Below are positions 45,799 to 55,643 of a stretch of 64,000 nt of DNA, one piece after another. This DNA comes from Chlamydiota bacterium. GTDB lineage: Bacteria; Chlamydiota; Chlamydiia; Chlamydiales; RGXB01. The number at the start of each line of letters is the position of its first letter. Within the stretch, counting starts at the first letter, position 1. Below the pieces are notes generated by a model. That model searched no databases and was not told where the DNA came from. It worked only from the letters and a program-made list of their open reading frames with translations. A program made the translations under genes and the position numbers. Where the stretch lies: positions 62,001 to 126,000 of the forward strand of contig VGMF01000004.1 in NCBI GenBank assembly GCA_016866475.1, in the 5' to 3' direction.

Positions 45799-46959
45799 TT
45801 GGGAATGCACCCTTTGAACTCTTACATCCCGTTTGTTTTAGTCTGTTTTTTGACTTTACCAAGAATTTTGACGCAATCGTTTATTTTGCTTGCTATCCCC
45901 ATTTTGATCCGAGATCTCAATTTAACCGATTTGCAAGCACAAATCCTTTTCCCGACCATGCTTGCTGGTACTGTCCTATTTTTAATCCCTGCAGGTAAAC
46001 TTGGTGATATTTTTGGATCCAGAAAAACACTGATTCTTTCCAGCTATGTTTTTGTTATTGGGGCCCTAATTGCAGGGTTCACCACAAACGTATACCTCTT
46101 TTTCACCGCCCTTTTTTTATTGGGAGCTACTGCGGCTTTTAGCATGACACAAGGTTCGGCCTACGTCACCGAAATTTTTCCTTTCCGTTTGCGCGGAAGG
46201 ATCATCGGTCTTTTTACAGGGCTGATCTCCCTCTGCTTTTTTATGGGGCCCGTCCTTGGGGGGTATATCGCACATCTGGGGCAAAAAGGGGTTTTTTTAA
46301 TAATGCTCCCTTTTTTCGCTATAGGTTTGCTTTTATCCAATTTCCTCCCTAAAGTCCAAAGAGAAGACCCAAAGATAGTCAAAATCGAGTACCGGGATTT
46401 TTTGCAGCCCTCTTTTTTGAGCCATTGTTTTATTTCACTTTTCTGGCAGTCGATTATCTCATTGCTTATATTTTTCCCGGCTGAGTTTCAATTAACTTTA
46501 GGTTATAGTCCCTTAGAGGCGGGCATTTTGTTTGCCATACTAGCTTTACCGTTCCCTGTTTTTAGCCCCGTTGCCGGTTGGATTTTTGACCGGTTAGGTT
46601 CAAGGATTCCCTACACTATCGGCTATATCTCTTTAGGGATAGGATGGATTTTAAGCTACTATAGGTTCGATGACGAGTCTTTAGTCGTTCTTGCCTTTGC
46701 TTTGGCGTTTGTAATCCCGGTGACGGCCTCTGCCAGCTGGGGTTTTTTCAACCAGAAAAGTAGATCAACAGCTACAAGTATCTACTATCTTTTGAGATTT
46801 TTGGGATCGATCATGGGCAGTCTCATTGCAGGCTATTTTATGGTTAAAAAAAATCTCGGGGTCGATTTTTTTCTGGTGAATTACACTTTGGCCGTCGGCA
46901 TGGCCCTTTTAAGTGCTCCGGCCTTTTATCTTGCATGGAAAAACCCCGGTAAAAAATAG
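45799..46959 (+). CDS. MFS transporter
   Basis: 386 aa; 'AGKLGDIFGSRKTLILSSYVFVIGALIAGFTTN', 'FPFRLRGRIIGLFTGLISLCFFMGPVLGGYIAHLGQKGVF'. Confidence 0.9.
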   Translation: MGMHPLNSYIPFVLVCFLTLPRILTQSFILLAIPILIRDLNLTDLQAQILFPTMLAGTVLFLIPAGKLGDIFGSRKTLILSSYVFVIGALIAGFTTNVYLFFTALFLLGATAAFSMTQGSAYVTEIFPFRLRGRIIGLFTGLISLCFFMGPVLGGYIAHLGQKGVFLIMLPFFAIGLLLSNFLPKVQREDPKIVKIEYRDFLQPSFLSHCFISLFWQSIISLLIFFPAEFQLTLGYSPLEAGILFAILALPFPVFSPVAGWIFDRLGSRIPYTIGYISLGIGWILSYYRFDDESLVVLAFALAFVIPVTASASWGFFNQKSRSTATSIYYLLRFLGSIMGSLIAGYFMVKKNLGVDFFLVNYTLAVGMALLSAPAFYLAWKNPGKK

Positions 46960-47085
46960 GGGCTTACCCTATCACAGTCAAAGGCAAAAACTTGTAAATT
47001 ATTTTATAAATAAATTGCCTAACTTTCCCCTTTTTGATATTAAGAGGTTAAGTTTTCCTCCTAAAAGGGATTTTAAAGGGCGAGT

Positions 47086-49167
47086 ATGGATCAACAGCGG
47101 CCGCAAGATACTGAGGCTTTATTAGATGCGGTGGACATCCTGGCTGATGTTGCCGATATAGATCTGTCCTCCAAAGATTCGGTATCAGCAGGGGAAATCA
47201 AAGCCCAATCTCTTAAAGAGAAATTTACGCTGATTCATAACTACCTCAAGGATGTGAATAGGGTTCCTGGGGTGGATCAAAAATTGGCTCGGGGGGTGCA
47301 GTCTATTATACAGCTTGCGTCGGAAGCCGCTTCAAAGATCGACAAAATCATGCAGCAGCAGGGGGTGAAAGGAGAACGTTGTTCCACCTCCAAAGAGTTT
47401 ACCGATCTGATAGGGTTTTACCAAGAGACTCTCAAAAAGCGGTTTGAAGAATCGTTAGATAAAGAGGAGAGTTGGTACAAGGAGTGGGTAGAGGAGGATT
47501 TCGACCCGGTAGATATCCAGCGCAAAGGTTTACGCGATCTTGAAATTGTGACCAAGGACAAACATTACGAACTCTTTTTTTTGACAAAAGAGGACGGAAC
47601 CCGTTTCTACAACAAAAGCCTTTTGCGTCATTTGCGCCTTGTTGCCGATTTTGAAGCCCTCTTGTTGAACCAAAAAGAAGAGGATCCGATCGTAAGGATA
47701 GAGAGGATGAAAGATCGGTCGATCTCAAGAATTGCGAGATCGATCAAAGAATCGACCCGTAAGCTATTTCAGAAATGGCTGGTTTTGGCCTCAAAGCGGG
47801 ACCAGGAGCCAATTGTTCGCCTTTTTTATCAAGCCTACATAGCTCTCACTTTCGCAGCGGAACCGATCCACTTGATTGACGAGGGAGGAAAAAAAAGCTG
47901 TTTATCCTATTTCAGCGATTTTCAAAACTATATGCGCGAGCTTCTGTTTGACATGGGCTACGGCAAACTTATAGATAATCCACCGGATGATAATGATCGT
48001 TTCTCAGGTTATTTTCTTGAACTGGTGCATGCTTTATGTTTTGCCATCTTCTCTCAAAAATTCGATTATGAACGGGCTATTTCGTTTGTCTATCAGCTGA
48101 TCGGCAAAGAGCTGAAAAGACGCAAACAGGGTTTAGATCCCTCCCACCTTGCCACCTATCATGAAATTATGGAAATTCATGAAGTTCTAGGCAAAGAGCT
48201 CAATAGGCACCCAAGCGGCCCTTTGTTCAAGGTGATAGAAATTTTTCAGCAACTAGAAGTGCACACAGCTTTTGATCCCTATACGATGCGCAACATAGGG
48301 CACCGTTTTTTTGAATTAAAGACAAAAGATCGCAACGCTTCGGTGTATCTGCAGCCTTGCCCCACACTCCAGCATAGGATCGATCAGGCTGAACCGATCC
48401 CGGAGTACGAGGGGCTGTTAAGACTGTTGCTTAAAAAAGATGAAAAAGTTTTATGGATCAACTTGCAAGACAGGACCTCTTTGGAGGAGTTCGCCCGTTG
48501 TAGAGAATTGGAAAAAATTTCCCTAAAGGCTGAATTCCAACCCATCCTTTCCCTTTTAACATTGCCGGTGTCCACCTCTTTTTACCAGCAATCGGACGAG
48601 TATTTGAAGCTTACTGATAAAAAAGAGTTCAAAAAGGTTTTTTTAGATCAGATGCTATCGGGTATCCAGTGCGGTTTTTATTACCCTAAAGAGCTTCATT
48701 TAGAAAAAAAACTCTACGAAGACCTGATCGCAGCTGTCGAGGGTATCAGCTTTAAAGAAAAAAAAGAGCTTACAAGAAAAAATCGGTTGGACTGGATAGA
48801 AACAGTTTACCTATTTCTTATATTAAAAACGGTGGAGACAATTCAGCCCCGGCATATTGTTTTTATCTCCAAGGATGGTGTGGACGTGGGTGCCGTCACC
48901 ATGGCAGCTTTTTATGCACTCATAAAAATGCTCGATCCGAAATCAGAATGGAAAGAGGAAGAGAAAGAGCTGTTTGTTTCCATGCACTTTCTCCCCGCTC
49001 TGTTTGAAAGAGAACGAATTGTCGATCTCCATCGATTGAATCGGACGATATCAGCTATTTCAATTTTTGCGGCGAGCATCGAAATGAAAGGGGGAAAATC
49101 CCAGGATTTCGAAAATATTTTTACCCCCGCTTTCCTTAAAAATCTTAGATTGTCTATTAGTCAGTAA
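47086..49167 (+). CDS. conserved hypothetical protein
   Basis: 693-aa ORF; no recognised domain. Confidence 0.75.
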   Translation: MDQQRPQDTEALLDAVDILADVADIDLSSKDSVSAGEIKAQSLKEKFTLIHNYLKDVNRVPGVDQKLARGVQSIIQLASEAASKIDKIMQQQGVKGERCSTSKEFTDLIGFYQETLKKRFEESLDKEESWYKEWVEEDFDPVDIQRKGLRDLEIVTKDKHYELFFLTKEDGTRFYNKSLLRHLRLVADFEALLLNQKEEDPIVRIERMKDRSISRIARSIKESTRKLFQKWLVLASKRDQEPIVRLFYQAYIALTFAAEPIHLIDEGGKKSCLSYFSDFQNYMRELLFDMGYGKLIDNPPDDNDRFSGYFLELVHALCFAIFSQKFDYERAISFVYQLIGKELKRRKQGLDPSHLATYHEIMEIHEVLGKELNRHPSGPLFKVIEIFQQLEVHTAFDPYTMRNIGHRFFELKTKDRNASVYLQPCPTLQHRIDQAEPIPEYEGLLRLLLKKDEKVLWINLQDRTSLEEFARCRELEKISLKAEFQPILSLLTLPVSTSFYQQSDEYLKLTDKKEFKKVFLDQMLSGIQCGFYYPKELHLEKKLYEDLIAAVEGISFKEKKELTRKNRLDWIETVYLFLILKTVETIQPRHIVFISKDGVDVGAVTMAAFYALIKMLDPKSEWKEEEKELFVSMHFLPALFERERIVDLHRLNRTISAISIFAASIEMKGGKSQDFENIFTPAFLKNLRLSISQ

Positions 49168-50059
49168 TTCTACCTGTTGGTTTACGTTTATTTCTAGTGG
49201 GTGTGATGTTATCGGCGGCGCCCCCTTCTTTTTTTTTTGAATCCTCAGATGACTCGGAGAATTCATGGATTACCGATGTAGCCTTGGTACCAGAAGACTC
49301 GGAGGTTTCAGTGGGCAATGGTGCTGCACCATCCTTTGTACGGGAAACTAATCCAATCGCACAACATTCCCCTTCCTCAAGGAGGTGAACGTCTTCATCC
49401 CTATCATCCCCGACCTTTGCTTCCGATCCTTTTGTTGGGATAAGTGGTTTCCAAATTAAGTAGGACAACCGTTTCAAAACCCCTGAAGCGTAGCCTGTTT
49501 GTCCTCTGGAGCGGACCGTATCCATGTAGATATCCAAGGGGACTGCCAGCTCCTTGATCCTTCTGTCAAAATGTTCACAAAAGGCTCTGACCGAATTTTG
49601 TGATTTCGTTAAGTCCACATAATAGGTATTACAAGTTGTTTGAAGTTGCATCACCTCCTTGAAAATACTGGGATTCAATCGTTGCAAAGTAATTGCATCT
49701 TCCTCGACAATTTTGGGACGTTTCATAAAATCGGTCCCATCGTTGATTGCATGTATCAACGCATGGGCATGCGATTGTGTCTCTTTGAATTTTTGCAGAT
49801 GAGACAAGAAGGAGGCGGTTTGTGCCTCATACGATTCTACCTCTTTATCGGAAAGAGAGCCCGCGTTCGCCTCGATCTGTTTTGTTGCATTTCGGATATC
49901 ATCCATGGTGGAACCGATGACACTCACCTCTTTTTTGAAAAGGGGTTCGACAGTTTTATGCCAACCTGACAAAGCACGGTAAACGATATCAAAGCTCATT
50001 TCTGGATCTTTGAAATTGGGAATTTCAAAAGTATTTCCGCAATAGGTGACTGGGTTCAT
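49157..50059 (-). CDS. hypothetical protein with Ser/Thr/Lys-rich C-terminus
   Basis: 300-aa ORF converging with and overlapping ORF 47086-49167 by 11 bp. Confidence 0.65.
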   Translation of the reverse strand: MNPVTYCGNTFEIPNFKDPEMSFDIVYRALSGWHKTVEPLFKKEVSVIGSTMDDIRNATKQIEANAGSLSDKEVESYEAQTASFLSHLQKFKETQSHAHALIHAINDGTDFMKRPKIVEEDAITLQRLNPSIFKEVMQLQTTCNTYYVDLTKSQNSVRAFCEHFDRRIKELAVPLDIYMDTVRSRGQTGYASGVLKRLSYLIWKPLIPTKGSEAKVGDDRDEDVHLLEEGECCAIGLVSRTKDGAAPLPTETSESSGTKATSVIHEFSESSEDSKKKEGGAADNITPTRNKRKPTGRITD

Positions 50060-50137
50060 AGACTCCTCGCATGTTAAAGAATTATTAAGATTATGTTTAA
50101 CAAAAATTAAAAATTATGAAAAGAAAAAAAGATCCTG

Positions 50138-50154
50138 AGGGCTGTTTCAGCCCT
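50138..50154. terminator. Stem-loop AGGGCTG-ttt-CAGCCCT followed by T6
   Basis: agggctgtttcagcccttttttg; lies downstream of yqgE on the minus strand. Confidence 0.5.
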
Positions 50155-50180
50155 TTTTTGTATTCAGACACAAGGTTTTT

Positions 50181-50702
50181 TTAGTTAGAGTTGAGCTCTT
50201 TGGGAAAATGGGAGACATAAGAAAATCTTCCCCCAAGGTCTTTGACGGCGCGTTGCCATAAATGTTCCGGCGAGGTTTGAAAAAGGTATTTTGTATCCAT
50301 TTGGCCTAAATACCATTCGCCTTGAAGAAATTCATCTATAAGTTTTCCCGGACCCCAAAGTGTGTAGCCGACAATGAGAGCGATCTCTTTTTGAATATCC
50401 GGTTCTCCCCCCAAAAAAAGTTGGTGGGAGAGCTCTAGACCATTTGCGCTATTATCCGTATGTAATAAAAAGATCTCTTTTTTTTGGGTAGCTCCTCCGT
50501 GACGTCTCACCAAAATAGGATCTAACTCTTCCATACCTAGCGGCAGATTTTCTATAAACGGGACATCCAGTCTTAGTCCTATAGAAGCGTTTTCCGAGTG
50601 CTCGCAAATGAGGTAGACAGAGCGGTCGAAGGGTGTTTTTGAAACTTCGGGGCTTTTTAGGAGAAGAGTCCCTTTTTTAATCTCTTTTGACCCTTTTTTC
50701 AT
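50181..50702 (-). CDS. YqgE/AlgH family protein
   Basis: 173 aa; 'KGTLLLKSPEVSKTPFDRSVYLICEHSENASIGLRLDVP', 'LFLGGEPDI', 'IVGYTLWGPGKLIDEFLQGEWYL'. Confidence 0.9.
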   Translation of the reverse strand: MKKGSKEIKKGTLLLKSPEVSKTPFDRSVYLICEHSENASIGLRLDVPFIENLPLGMEELDPILVRRHGGATQKKEIFLLHTDNSANGLELSHQLFLGGEPDIQKEIALIVGYTLWGPGKLIDEFLQGEWYLGQMDTKYLFQTSPEHLWQRAVKDLGGRFSYVSHFPKELNSN

Positions 50703-52207
50703 CGGTTTATCCTGTGTTTCAAAAAGTTTTCAAGCTCTTTGAGAGCATCGCGATCTTCGTTTTGCAATAAAGGCTCGAGACGTAGGTCCGTTTTTTTCTT
50801 TAAAGTATCTGCGGTGGGGTTCTTTTTTTGGGGGTCTTTAGCTGGGCCCATGGGGCAATTATTTGGTGTTGAGGGGGACGGATCTTGGGGGGGACAGTTG
50901 GAATCGGGACCCGTTTGATTGTCTTTATCTTTACAAGTAGAAGGGGGGCAGGAGGGTGCGGGGGGGCAGCTCTTGATCGGATCTATCTTCGGATTAGGGA
51001 CACAAGGGGAGGAATCATCGGTACAGCTAGGAAAGGCAAGCTCTTCTTGGACACGGTTCAGGCTGTCTTGCAGCTCTTTGAGCATATCTTGAAGCTGCTT
51101 GAACTCTTTTGTGAAATTCTGGTTGCGGAAGTAGGGTGTTTCGCAAGAGTTTGATAGTTGGCCGATCCGGGAGACGGCGCGGTTCATCTCATCAAGGTCT
51201 TTTGAATAAAAATTACGGAAATCCTGGGGGGAACGGATCGCGTTGAGTTCGGTAATTTTCTTCATGCGTGTCTTTTTCCAGTCGTTATTGTAGGAGAACA
51301 ATAAACCGTACTGATTGATATCGTTGAGGGTGATATTGGCTTTGGTAAGGAGTGTGTTTATTTTAAAGTAGACCTCGTCATTCATCAAGAGGGGACCGAT
51401 CGATCCTTTCCCACTCGCAATTGTACAGGCTATAGTATTGACTGAATCAGTGATCGATTTAATGTTATGAACAATTAGAGGAAGATCCTCAAAGCCATTT
51501 CCGTCTTTGATCTCTTGCAAAGCCTCATCGATCAACTCCATTCCGCGCGCAAAATTTGCCAAAGATGCTTTTACCTCTTGCATCACGTCCATATCATTAA
51601 AGTCTTTTACGGCAATACTGATCTCTTTGAGAGCTTCTCCGACATAGTGGACCGCATTGGAAAGATTGTCCGAATTTTCATCCAGCCACTCGTTGACTTT
51701 TTGGAACGTTTTATCCATTTCGCTTGCAAGGTTTGTGAGCTGCTTAAATGCGTCATCGATCGCATCCCCCGATTTAGCAAACATGGGGCAGTCTATGGTA
51801 ACCCGTCTTGGTTTTATGTTTTGTGGAAGATAGACAGGTGTGATCGAAATCACGGTATCTCCTAGAAGACCGATGGTTTTTGTCCCAATCTTATCGGTTG
51901 TATAGATAACCGCTTTGGAATCGACATGCAAAACGACCTCGTAAAAATAGACCGCTTCCCCCTCTTTAGTGGGGGCTTTTTGGCGCGCATCGGGGATCTG
52001 CCGAATATCGTGGACCTCTCCGATCGTTTGGCCAGCCAAATTGACCCTCGTCCCTGTGGTGATCCCCGAAATATTGGTGAAGTAGACCCGAATCTGTTGT
52101 TTTCCGTCACCTGCCGAGGGTTCGATAAAAAGGATCATCCCTACGATCAATCCGATTGCGATCGCAACGAATGCTCCTATGAGGGTATTTTTAAGCTGAG
52201 GATTCAT
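50699..52207 (-). CDS. MCE/MlaD family lipid-transport protein with Cys/Pro-rich C-terminal tail
   Basis: 'LIGAFVAIAIGLIVGMILFI...IRVYFTNISGITTGTRVNLAGQTIGEVHDIRQI' MCE domain; tail 'FPSCTDDSSPCVPNPKIDPIKSCPPAPSCPPSTCKDKDNQTGPDSNCPPQDPSPSTPNNCPMG'. Confidence 0.92.
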   Translation of the reverse strand: MNPQLKNTLIGAFVAIAIGLIVGMILFIEPSAGDGKQQIRVYFTNISGITTGTRVNLAGQTIGEVHDIRQIPDARQKAPTKEGEAVYFYEVVLHVDSKAVIYTTDKIGTKTIGLLGDTVISITPVYLPQNIKPRRVTIDCPMFAKSGDAIDDAFKQLTNLASEMDKTFQKVNEWLDENSDNLSNAVHYVGEALKEISIAVKDFNDMDVMQEVKASLANFARGMELIDEALQEIKDGNGFEDLPLIVHNIKSITDSVNTIACTIASGKGSIGPLLMNDEVYFKINTLLTKANITLNDINQYGLLFSYNNDWKKTRMKKITELNAIRSPQDFRNFYSKDLDEMNRAVSRIGQLSNSCETPYFRNQNFTKEFKQLQDMLKELQDSLNRVQEELAFPSCTDDSSPCVPNPKIDPIKSCPPAPSCPPSTCKDKDNQTGPDSNCPPQDPSPSTPNNCPMGPAKDPQKKNPTADTLKKKTDLRLEPLLQNEDRDALKELENFLKHRINR

Positions 52208-52961
52208 TTATGAGCCTCCTCTGTAGACACTGTTGAGGCAAAATAGTTTTAAAGAAATCAATTACGTCATTTCCTTGGTGAGTGAAGAACTCCCTGGGAT
52301 TTTCCACAATATGGATCTCCCCCTGGTCGATCAAGGCGATTTTTGTCGCCACTGCAATAGCCAGTACAATATCATGGGTGACGACTATTGAGGTCGCATG
52401 CAGCTCTTTATTTACTTTGATGATCAGATCGATGATGACCTGGGCTGTGATGGGATCCAATCCGGTAGTCGGTTCATCATACAATATCATACTTGGCCGG
52501 TAGGCGATTAGACGGGCTAAAGCAGCCCTTTTTTTCATACCGCCCGAGAGCTCGGAGGGCATTTTGTCCAAAACATCGAAAAGATCGACCGAATTGAGAG
52601 CCTTTTCGGCAATTTCTCTAAGGTGCTCGAGCGGGGTGTGGTGATGGTAGTGTTCATGAAAAATCACATTTTCGAACACACTCATGGAGTCAAAAAGAGC
52701 GCCCCCCTGGAAAAGCATCCCGAGATCCCTGTTTGCGTTGTATAAATCCTCCCCATTCAGGTGGGTGGTCTCCACACCGCGAATCCAGATTTCTCCCTCT
52801 TCAGGTTTACTGAGGCCGATGATCTGTTTCAAAAGGACACTTTTTCCGACCCCCGATTTACCCATGACCACCATTGTCTCCCCCTTTTCTATTTTTAAAG
52901 AGACATTCTTGAGAACTTGTAGCGATCCAAAAGCTTTTGAGACATTTTTGACTTCGATCAT
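52191..52961 (-). CDS. ABC transporter ATP-binding protein (MlaF-like)
   Basis: 'VVMGKSGVGKSVLLKQIIGL' (Walker A), 'LSGGMKKRAALARLI', 'ILYDEPTTGLDPI'. Confidence 0.95.
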   Translation of the reverse strand: MIEVKNVSKAFGSLQVLKNVSLKIEKGETMVVMGKSGVGKSVLLKQIIGLSKPEEGEIWIRGVETTHLNGEDLYNANRDLGMLFQGGALFDSMSVFENVIFHEHYHHHTPLEHLREIAEKALNSVDLFDVLDKMPSELSGGMKKRAALARLIAYRPSMILYDEPTTGLDPITAQVIIDLIIKVNKELHATSIVVTHDIVLAIAVATKIALIDQGEIHIVENPREFFTHQGNDVIDFFKTILPQQCLQRRLINESSA

Positions 52962-53746
52962 AAGAGAAATCTCACGATCTGATCGTGTACCAGGTTTAGC
53001 CCCATGGTAATGAAGAAATTGGATAAAAGAATTGCCGTATAACAGATAACGACCGAATTCGTCGTGGCGCGTCCGACTCCTTCCGCCCCTCCAAATGTAT
53101 TCATCCCTTTAAAACAGCAAATGGTGATAATTAGGACGCCGAAAAAAAACGACTTTACAAGACCTACGAAAAAATCAAAATTTTGCATGTAATCTTTGAT
53201 TGGATCATAGTAGCTATTCGGGGCCATTTTGAAAAAATTTACCGCAATTAGATACCCCCCGATGATACCCATCATCACGCTGAAAATTGTAAGTAAGGGG
53301 GTCATGATCGTCCCTGCAATAAAACGGGGGGAGATCAGATAGGCGTTCGGGTCCACTGACATGGTCTCCAGGGCATCGATCTGCTCGGTGACCCTCATAG
53401 TCCCTAATTCGGCACACATAGCTGCCCCCACACGCCCCGTGATCATAAAGGCTGTTAATACCGGACCTAGCTCGGTCACCATCGATTTTGCCACAAGGAT
53501 TCCGGTGGCTCCCGCTAGCCCTTTGTCATTTAATTGGAAAAATGATTGTGTAGCAAGAACAAGCCCTGTAGAAAAACCGGTCATTGAGACAACGGGCAAC
53601 GATAGAACTCCTATTTGGTACAGCTGGTCCCGGATGAGGCGCCATTTAGGGGGTGTCTTGAAAGATGCTGTGATAACGGACGCAATAAGGGATGAGTACT
53701 CACCCAGAGCATTCAGAAACCAGAATGTTTCGGCTAAATTCCCCAT
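52958..53746 (-). CDS. ABC transporter permease (MlaE-like)
   Basis: 'VTELGPVLTAFMITGRVGAAMCAELGTMRVTEQIDALETMSVDPNAYLISPR' is the MlaE signature. Confidence 0.95.
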   Translation of the reverse strand: MGNLAETFWFLNALGEYSSLIASVITASFKTPPKWRLIRDQLYQIGVLSLPVVSMTGFSTGLVLATQSFFQLNDKGLAGATGILVAKSMVTELGPVLTAFMITGRVGAAMCAELGTMRVTEQIDALETMSVDPNAYLISPRFIAGTIMTPLLTIFSVMMGIIGGYLIAVNFFKMAPNSYYDPIKDYMQNFDFFVGLVKSFFFGVLIITICCFKGMNTFGGAEGVGRATTNSVVICYTAILLSNFFITMGLNLVHDQIVRFLL

Positions 53747-53987
53747 GCCTTTTCCTGTGATATCCGTTTAAGGCGCACCATAGGGATTCGCTCCGATTTT
53801 TTCAACTCAATTCCCTGATCTAAGAAATTTCTAGCCAATATTTTATAAAATCTTTAAAAATATTATAGAAAACGCGTCTCAATTTTTTTTATAAAACTTG
53901 AAAATATAAAATGTTTTAGATATAGTCGTCTGAAAAAACGCAAAAATACCCTTTGGGTAGAACAATCGATTCAAACCAAGAAATTTT

Positions 53988-54833
53988 ATGAGTGTACAAT
54001 TACCTCACTTTCAAGTGCCTAAAGAGTTTGTGGACGCAATAGAAATACTGCACAAAAGTTGCGATGGGATCGAACCGGATAAAGCCTGGTCAGGTTTGCA
54101 GAAGCATTGTCACGAGGTGAAAAAGAACACCATACGCGTGGTGCATGAAACTTTAAAAAAAATCGGGGAATTAAACCAAGTCACGGAAGCTACAAAATAC
54201 TTGGATACCCTTTGTGTCGCGTACAAGATTTTGTATGAAAAGGACCACGTTAGTGTAGGAGCTCGTCCCAAAACTGCTCATACCGAAACGCTCAAACCGA
54301 CAAAAAAATTTGCGGATCGCTGTCAGGATGTAAAAGAACTTCCCGGACCCCAGCTACGCAAAGAAATTCAATCCCTTGCCCAGATGTTTTTCGCAAATTT
54401 TGAGAGCTTTTCCAAAACTGTGGAGCTTCAAGAGAGGTATCAGTTCAAATTTATGCCGAAAAGGCCAACAGACGAGCTCGGGAAGATCCGCTCTAAAGGG
54501 CCTTCTGAGGAGTACATGCCGCTTTGCACCGCGGAAGGAGATTTTTCCTTACTTGGAAACTCGGGTGAAATAGAGGCTGGTTGCACCATGGAAGGAGATT
54601 TTTCCTTACTTGGAAACTCGGGTGAAATAGAGACTGGCAGCACCATGGAAGGAGATTTTTCCTTACTTGGAAACTCGGGTGAAATAGAGGCTGGTTGCAC
54701 CACGGAAGGGGATTTTTTCTTAAGCGGGGGTAAGGATCCAAGAACAAGGGTTAGCTTGATTGCCCAAGGGGATTCTGACGATCCGGAGAGATCTCATACA
54801 CCCGCGACGGCACGCCGTCCCCATAAAATGTAG
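53988..54833 (+). CDS. hypothetical protein with 19-aa tandem repeats
   Basis: 281 aa; EGDFSLLGNSGEIEAGCTM repeated about 3 times near the C-terminus. Confidence 0.7.
   Translation: MSVQLPHFQVPKEFVDAIEILHKSCDGIEPDKAWSGLQKHCHEVKKNTIRVVHETLKKIGELNQVTEATKYLDTLCVAYKILYEKDHVSVGARPKTAHTETLKPTKKFADRCQDVKELPGPQLRKEIQSLAQMFFANFESFSKTVELQERYQFKFMPKRPTDELGKIRSKGPSEEYMPLCTAEGDFSLLGNSGEIEAGCTMEGDFSLLGNSGEIETGSTMEGDFSLLGNSGEIEAGCTTEGDFFLSGGKDPRTRVSLIAQGDSDDPERSHTPATARRPHKM
54534..54720. repeat. 57-bp in-frame tandem repeat, about 3.3 copies
   Basis: gaaggagatttttccttacttggaaactcgggtgaaatagaggctggttgcaccatg beginning at 54534, 54591, 54648, partial at 54705. Confidence 0.97.
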
Positions 54834-55114
54834 AGTAAACCCTAGGGAAGAATTGCCTTCAGCTTTATTTGTTTCTTGTTAGCTTCTAGTAATCTTCCCT
54901 AACAGCTCCTTTTTGATGGATGCCTAGCCAAAATTTCATTTTGTTCCCCAAACTGGGTTAAAAATTCCATGGCAACGCCCAAAAAAACTTTGTATTCAAC
55001 CAGATCAAACAAAATTTTTTTTATAAACTGCAAAGTCAAAGTGCTGATTGTAAAGGAGAGGTAGGGCGATTGCATGGAGCCTAGATTTTCTATTAGTTCT
55101 AAAAAAAGCCACAA

Positions 55115-55146
55115 GAAAAAACCCCGGGATCTCCGGGGTTTTTTTG
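55115..55146 (-). terminator. Rho-independent terminator
   Basis: aaaaaaCCCCGGgatctCCGGGGttttttt: GC-rich stem flanked by A and T tracts, at the 3' end of the minus-strand T3SS-like cluster. Confidence 0.85.
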
Positions 55147-55156
55147 AATCGATAGA

Positions 55157-55642
55157 TCATCCGCCGGTAGCGGTTCTTAGAAGACTTGAATAGAGATTTT
55201 TGATGTGCTCGGCCTCTTGTTGAAGCTGAGTTGCTCTTTGGTTTGCCCGTGAGTGCTCGAGTTCCATACGCTTGAGAACGACAGCTTCATAGGTGCGTGT
55301 CACCCCTTGTTGCTGTGCTGTGAGATACTTCCCCCCAATATCAAAGCCGGGTTTTGCAATCAAACTAACAGCTTTGAGAGCCTCTGCCCCCCTTGTACCC
55401 AAAATAGCGGTTGCTACGCAGTCTTTTTCTCCAAGGCTGGTGTAGAGAATTTGGCTTAATCCTGCAAATGCAGGGAAAAATTCAAAGCGGGCAAGATTGT
55501 TGTAGTTCTTTCCTTGAAATTTACCTCCACGGAGATATTCTTGAAAGGCGTCGTATGCCAACCGTTCTTGTTCTACCCCCATTTTTCTAAAAAGCTCAAG
55601 GATATCTTTTGTATACCTGACAATGCGAGAGATGTGTGCCAT
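55157..55642 (-). CDS. hypothetical protein, candidate T3SS-associated component
   Basis: 161-aa ORF, 1 bp from the preceding ORF in the chaperone-containing cluster. Confidence 0.6.
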   Translation of the reverse strand: MAHISRIVRYTKDILELFRKMGVEQERLAYDAFQEYLRGGKFQGKNYNNLARFEFFPAFAGLSQILYTSLGEKDCVATAILGTRGAEALKAVSLIAKPGFDIGGKYLTAQQQGVTRTYEAVVLKRMELEHSRANQRATQLQQEAEHIKNLYSSLLRTATGG

Positions 55643-55643
55643 A

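Noticed and set aside
54899-55114. 71-aa minus ORF downstream of the GC-rich terminator
   Set aside because: No recognisable family or strong RBS; the start abuts the terminator, so treated as likely spurious.
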